In this document: piece by piece, positions 62,202-64,000 of the stretch
Position numbering within the stretch: position 1 is the stretch's first letter
Layout of the letters: the number at the start of each line of letters is the position of its first letter
Source of the DNA: Homarus americanus
Lineage: Eukaryota > Arthropoda > Malacostraca > Decapoda > Nephropidae
Assembly (NCBI RefSeq): GCF_018991925.1
Contig: NW_024729557.1
Span: forward strand, 20,001 to 84,000
Direction of reading: 5' to 3'
DNA: 64,000 nucleotides
Made by a program: the position numbers and the translations under genes
The notes under the pieces: model-generated
Database searches by the model: none
What the model was told of the DNA's origin: nothing
Seen by the model: the letters and a program-made list of their open reading frames with translations, nothing else

Positions 62202-62278
62202 GTAAGAACATAAGAATGGAAGAAACAGTAACCAGCGGTCCATACTGGGCAGTCCCGTTTACACCCAACCCCTATCAG
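62202..62278 (-). mobile_element. Solo 3' end of CR1-like element
   Basis: The minus strand reads GATAGGGGTTGGGTGTAAAC, then CAGTATGGACCGCTGGTTACTG, then TTCTTATGTTCTTAC. It is the 3' terminus of the element at 19498-22803 but holds a single copy of the unit that forms the 43 bp array there. Confidence 0.88.
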
Positions 62279-62307
62279 GCAGACAGAGGGAGGGGAACAC
62301 ACAGAGA

Positions 62308-62332
62308 CGCACAGACAGACACACACACACAC
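62308..62332. repeat. CA/CAGA microsatellite
   Basis: CAGACAGACACACACACACACA. Confidence 0.9.
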
Positions 62333-62391
62333 ATATAAAGATTGTCCGTCGTGTAACGAGGCAGGCCGGCCCAAGGGCCACCTAGGAGTGA

Positions 62392-63447
62392 ATATGTTTG
62401 GTATTAGCAGCTGTCACCAACACAACAACCACACCCTCAGTTAACGAGCTGCATGACCCAGTGTTTAAGGTGGAAGCTGTCGCCAACACAACAACCACAC
62501 CTGGGTTAACAGGCTGTATGACCCAGTGTTTAAAGTTGGAAAGCTGTCGCCACCACAACAACCACACCCTCAGTTAACGAGCTGCATGACCCAGTGTTTG
62601 GTGTAGCTGTCGCCACCACAACAACCACACCCTGGGTTAACAGGCTGTATGACCCAGTGTTTAAGGTGCGAAGCTGTCGCCACCACAACAACCACACCCT
62701 GAGTTAACGGCTGCATGACCCAGTGTTTAGGAATGTAGCTGTCACCAACACAACAACCACACCCTGAGTTCCAGCTGCATGACCCAGTGTTTAAGTAGTA
62801 GCAGCTGTCACCAACACAACAACCACACCCTCAGTTAATGAGCTGCATGACCCAGTGTTTAGGTGTAGAAGCTGTCCAACACAACAACCACACCCTGAGT
62901 TAACGAGCTGCATGACCCAGTGTTTAGGTAGAAGCTGTCACCAACACAACAACCACCCTGAGTTAACAGGCTGCATGACCCAGTGTTTAAGTGTAGAAGC
63001 TGTCACCAACACAACAACCACACCCTGAGTTAACGAGCTGTATGACCCAGTGTTTAAGGTGTAGGCTGTCGCCAACACAACAACCACACCCTGGGTTAAC
63101 AAGCTGTATGACCCAGTGTTTGGAGTGTGGCTGTCGCCAACACAACAACCACACCCTGAGTTAACGAGCTGCATGACCCAGTGTTTAAGGTGTAAGCTGT
63201 CACCACACAACAACACACCCTGAGTTAACGAGCTGCATGACCCAGTGTTTAGGTGTAGAAGCTGTCACCAACACAACAACCACACCCTGGGTTAACGGGC
63301 TGTATGACCCAGTGTTTAAGGTGTGGCTGTCGCCAACACAACAACCACACCTGAATTAACGAGCTGCAAGACCAAGTGTTTAAGGTGTAGAAGCTGTCAC
63401 CAACACAACAACCACACCCTGAGTTAACGAGCTGCATAACCCAGTGT
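62392..63447. repeat. ~68 bp minisatellite (about 15 copies)
   Basis: The unit holds AGCTGTCACCAACACAACAA, CCACACCCTGAGTTAACGAG and CTGCATGACCCAGTGTTTAA plus a short variable end. GAGTTAAC/GGGTTAAC and CTGCATGAC/CTGTATGAC variants alternate in some neighbours, hinting at a two-unit pattern. Confidence 0.95.
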
Positions 63448-63611
63448 CAAGGAATAGTCCGAGAAGACCGGACAACTCACCAACTGCACTGGCTAACCAT
63501 TACCCGGACACGATCCTCAAATCAATTAACATCCAGGTCCCCAATTACTGCTGGGTAGACAGAGGCAAATGACGTAAAAAATATATATATATACATGAAC
63601 AGTAAACACCA
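63448..63611. other. Short unique spacer
   Basis: No gene recognised; a short AT run near 63580. Confidence 0.4.
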
Positions 63612-63682
63612 CTGCTTTACTGTCACTCGGAATTGAGTATGACGATCATCCAGCTATGAGACAATGATACCAGTTATTACAC
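63612..63682 (-). mobile_element. LINE-A 3' UTR fragment, copy 4 (reverse)
   Basis: The minus strand reads TAATAACTGGTATCATTGTC, then GGATGATCGTCATACTCAAT and TCCGAGTGACAGTAAAG, matching the 3' UTR ends at 28333-28398 and 44730-44795. The tail has decayed to GCAGTGGTG. Confidence 0.9.
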
Positions 63683-64000
63683 ACACACAAACAAAACAAA
63701 CTTACCTTTAGCACTGATGGAGTTGATATCCACACAATACAAACAACCTCGCTTGTTTGTTTATCTGTGATGTAAACAAGATGGCAGGTCGCTTATACAC
63801 TTAAAAAAAAATTAATTTGCTTGCTTTTTTTCTCAGTCGTAAACAAAGAAATTTTAAATATTTTTTTTGTCTGTCAGATTATAAGTAACGAGTGTGTGTT
63901 AGTTCTTAAGTAATGTTTAATACTTTTAAATGTTAAGTGAAGGTTTATTTAAATGAATAAAAGGTTGAAGTTTATTTGACACTAGAATATGACACTGCAA
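63683..64000. other. AT-rich end of window
   Basis: No coding similarity; T- and A-rich with several T-runs. Nothing recognised. Confidence 0.5.

Overview
No host protein-coding gene can be supported anywhere in this window. It looks like intergenic or heterochromatic DNA of an arthropod, most likely a decapod crustacean. The reasons are repeated stretches of the arthropod telomere motif (TTAGG/CCTAA) at internal positions, CR1-like LINEs ending in TTCTTATG-type octamers, endonuclease-type LINE debris, and very heavy mini- and microsatellite content. By rough addition, about 35 of the 64 kb is tandem repeat and about 17-18 kb is LINE (non-LTR retrotransposon) remains. Almost all long open frames are artefacts of tandem repeats whose unit length is a multiple of three or whose composition lacks stop triplets.

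Layout. 1-4.8 kb: three arrays (16, 21 and 22 bp units). 4.9-7.2 kb: an internally deleted LINE (here LINE-A: APE-type endonuclease, C-terminal C2H2 finger). 7.3-12.6 kb: polypyrimidine tract, 26 bp array, telomere-like DNA, (AAT)n, (TG)n, more telomere-like DNA. 12.8-16.8 kb: a LINE endonuclease scrap, a 35 bp inverted repeat and two copies of a second LINE (LINE-B: reverse transcriptase, CCHC knuckle, restriction-like endonuclease). 17.0-19.3 kb: (ACC)n-rich tract. 19.5-22.8 kb: a minus-strand CR1-like LINE whose 3' UTR has expanded into a 43 bp minisatellite. 23-26.6 kb: a tRNA-type SINE candidate, an inverted pair of an unnamed repeat, and a 15 bp array. 27.4-36.3 kb: a head-to-tail chain LINE-A, LINE-B, LINE-B, LINE-B (near full length), CR1-like, with (TAG)n tails at the joints. 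36.6-42.1 kb: a 42 bp minisatellite that appears to derive from the end of that CR1-like ORF, then a 47 bp array. 42.9-47.6 kb: a second LINE-A/LINE-B pair and scraps of other LINEs. 47.7-50.3 kb: a 91 bp array, the only stretch that resembles a regulatory region, a split CR1-like scrap and AACC-rich DNA. 50.3-59.35 kb: a 9 kb GACA/GATA/GAGA array. 59.5-64 kb: a 31 bp CCAAT-box array, telomere-like DNA, LINE scraps and a ~68 bp array.

The most interesting signals are: (1) several minisatellites that appear to have been seeded inside LINE coding ends or UTRs; (2) LINE fragments chained through (TAG)n tails; (3) an A8-G-TAG slippery site at the same place in three LINE-B copies, where the downstream endonuclease domain is in the -1 frame; (4) satellites whose unit carries an exact transcription-factor consensus (FOXO/DAF-16, NF-Y, GATA). 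All functional readings are inferences. The sequence also shows signs of local indel noise that could be assembly error.
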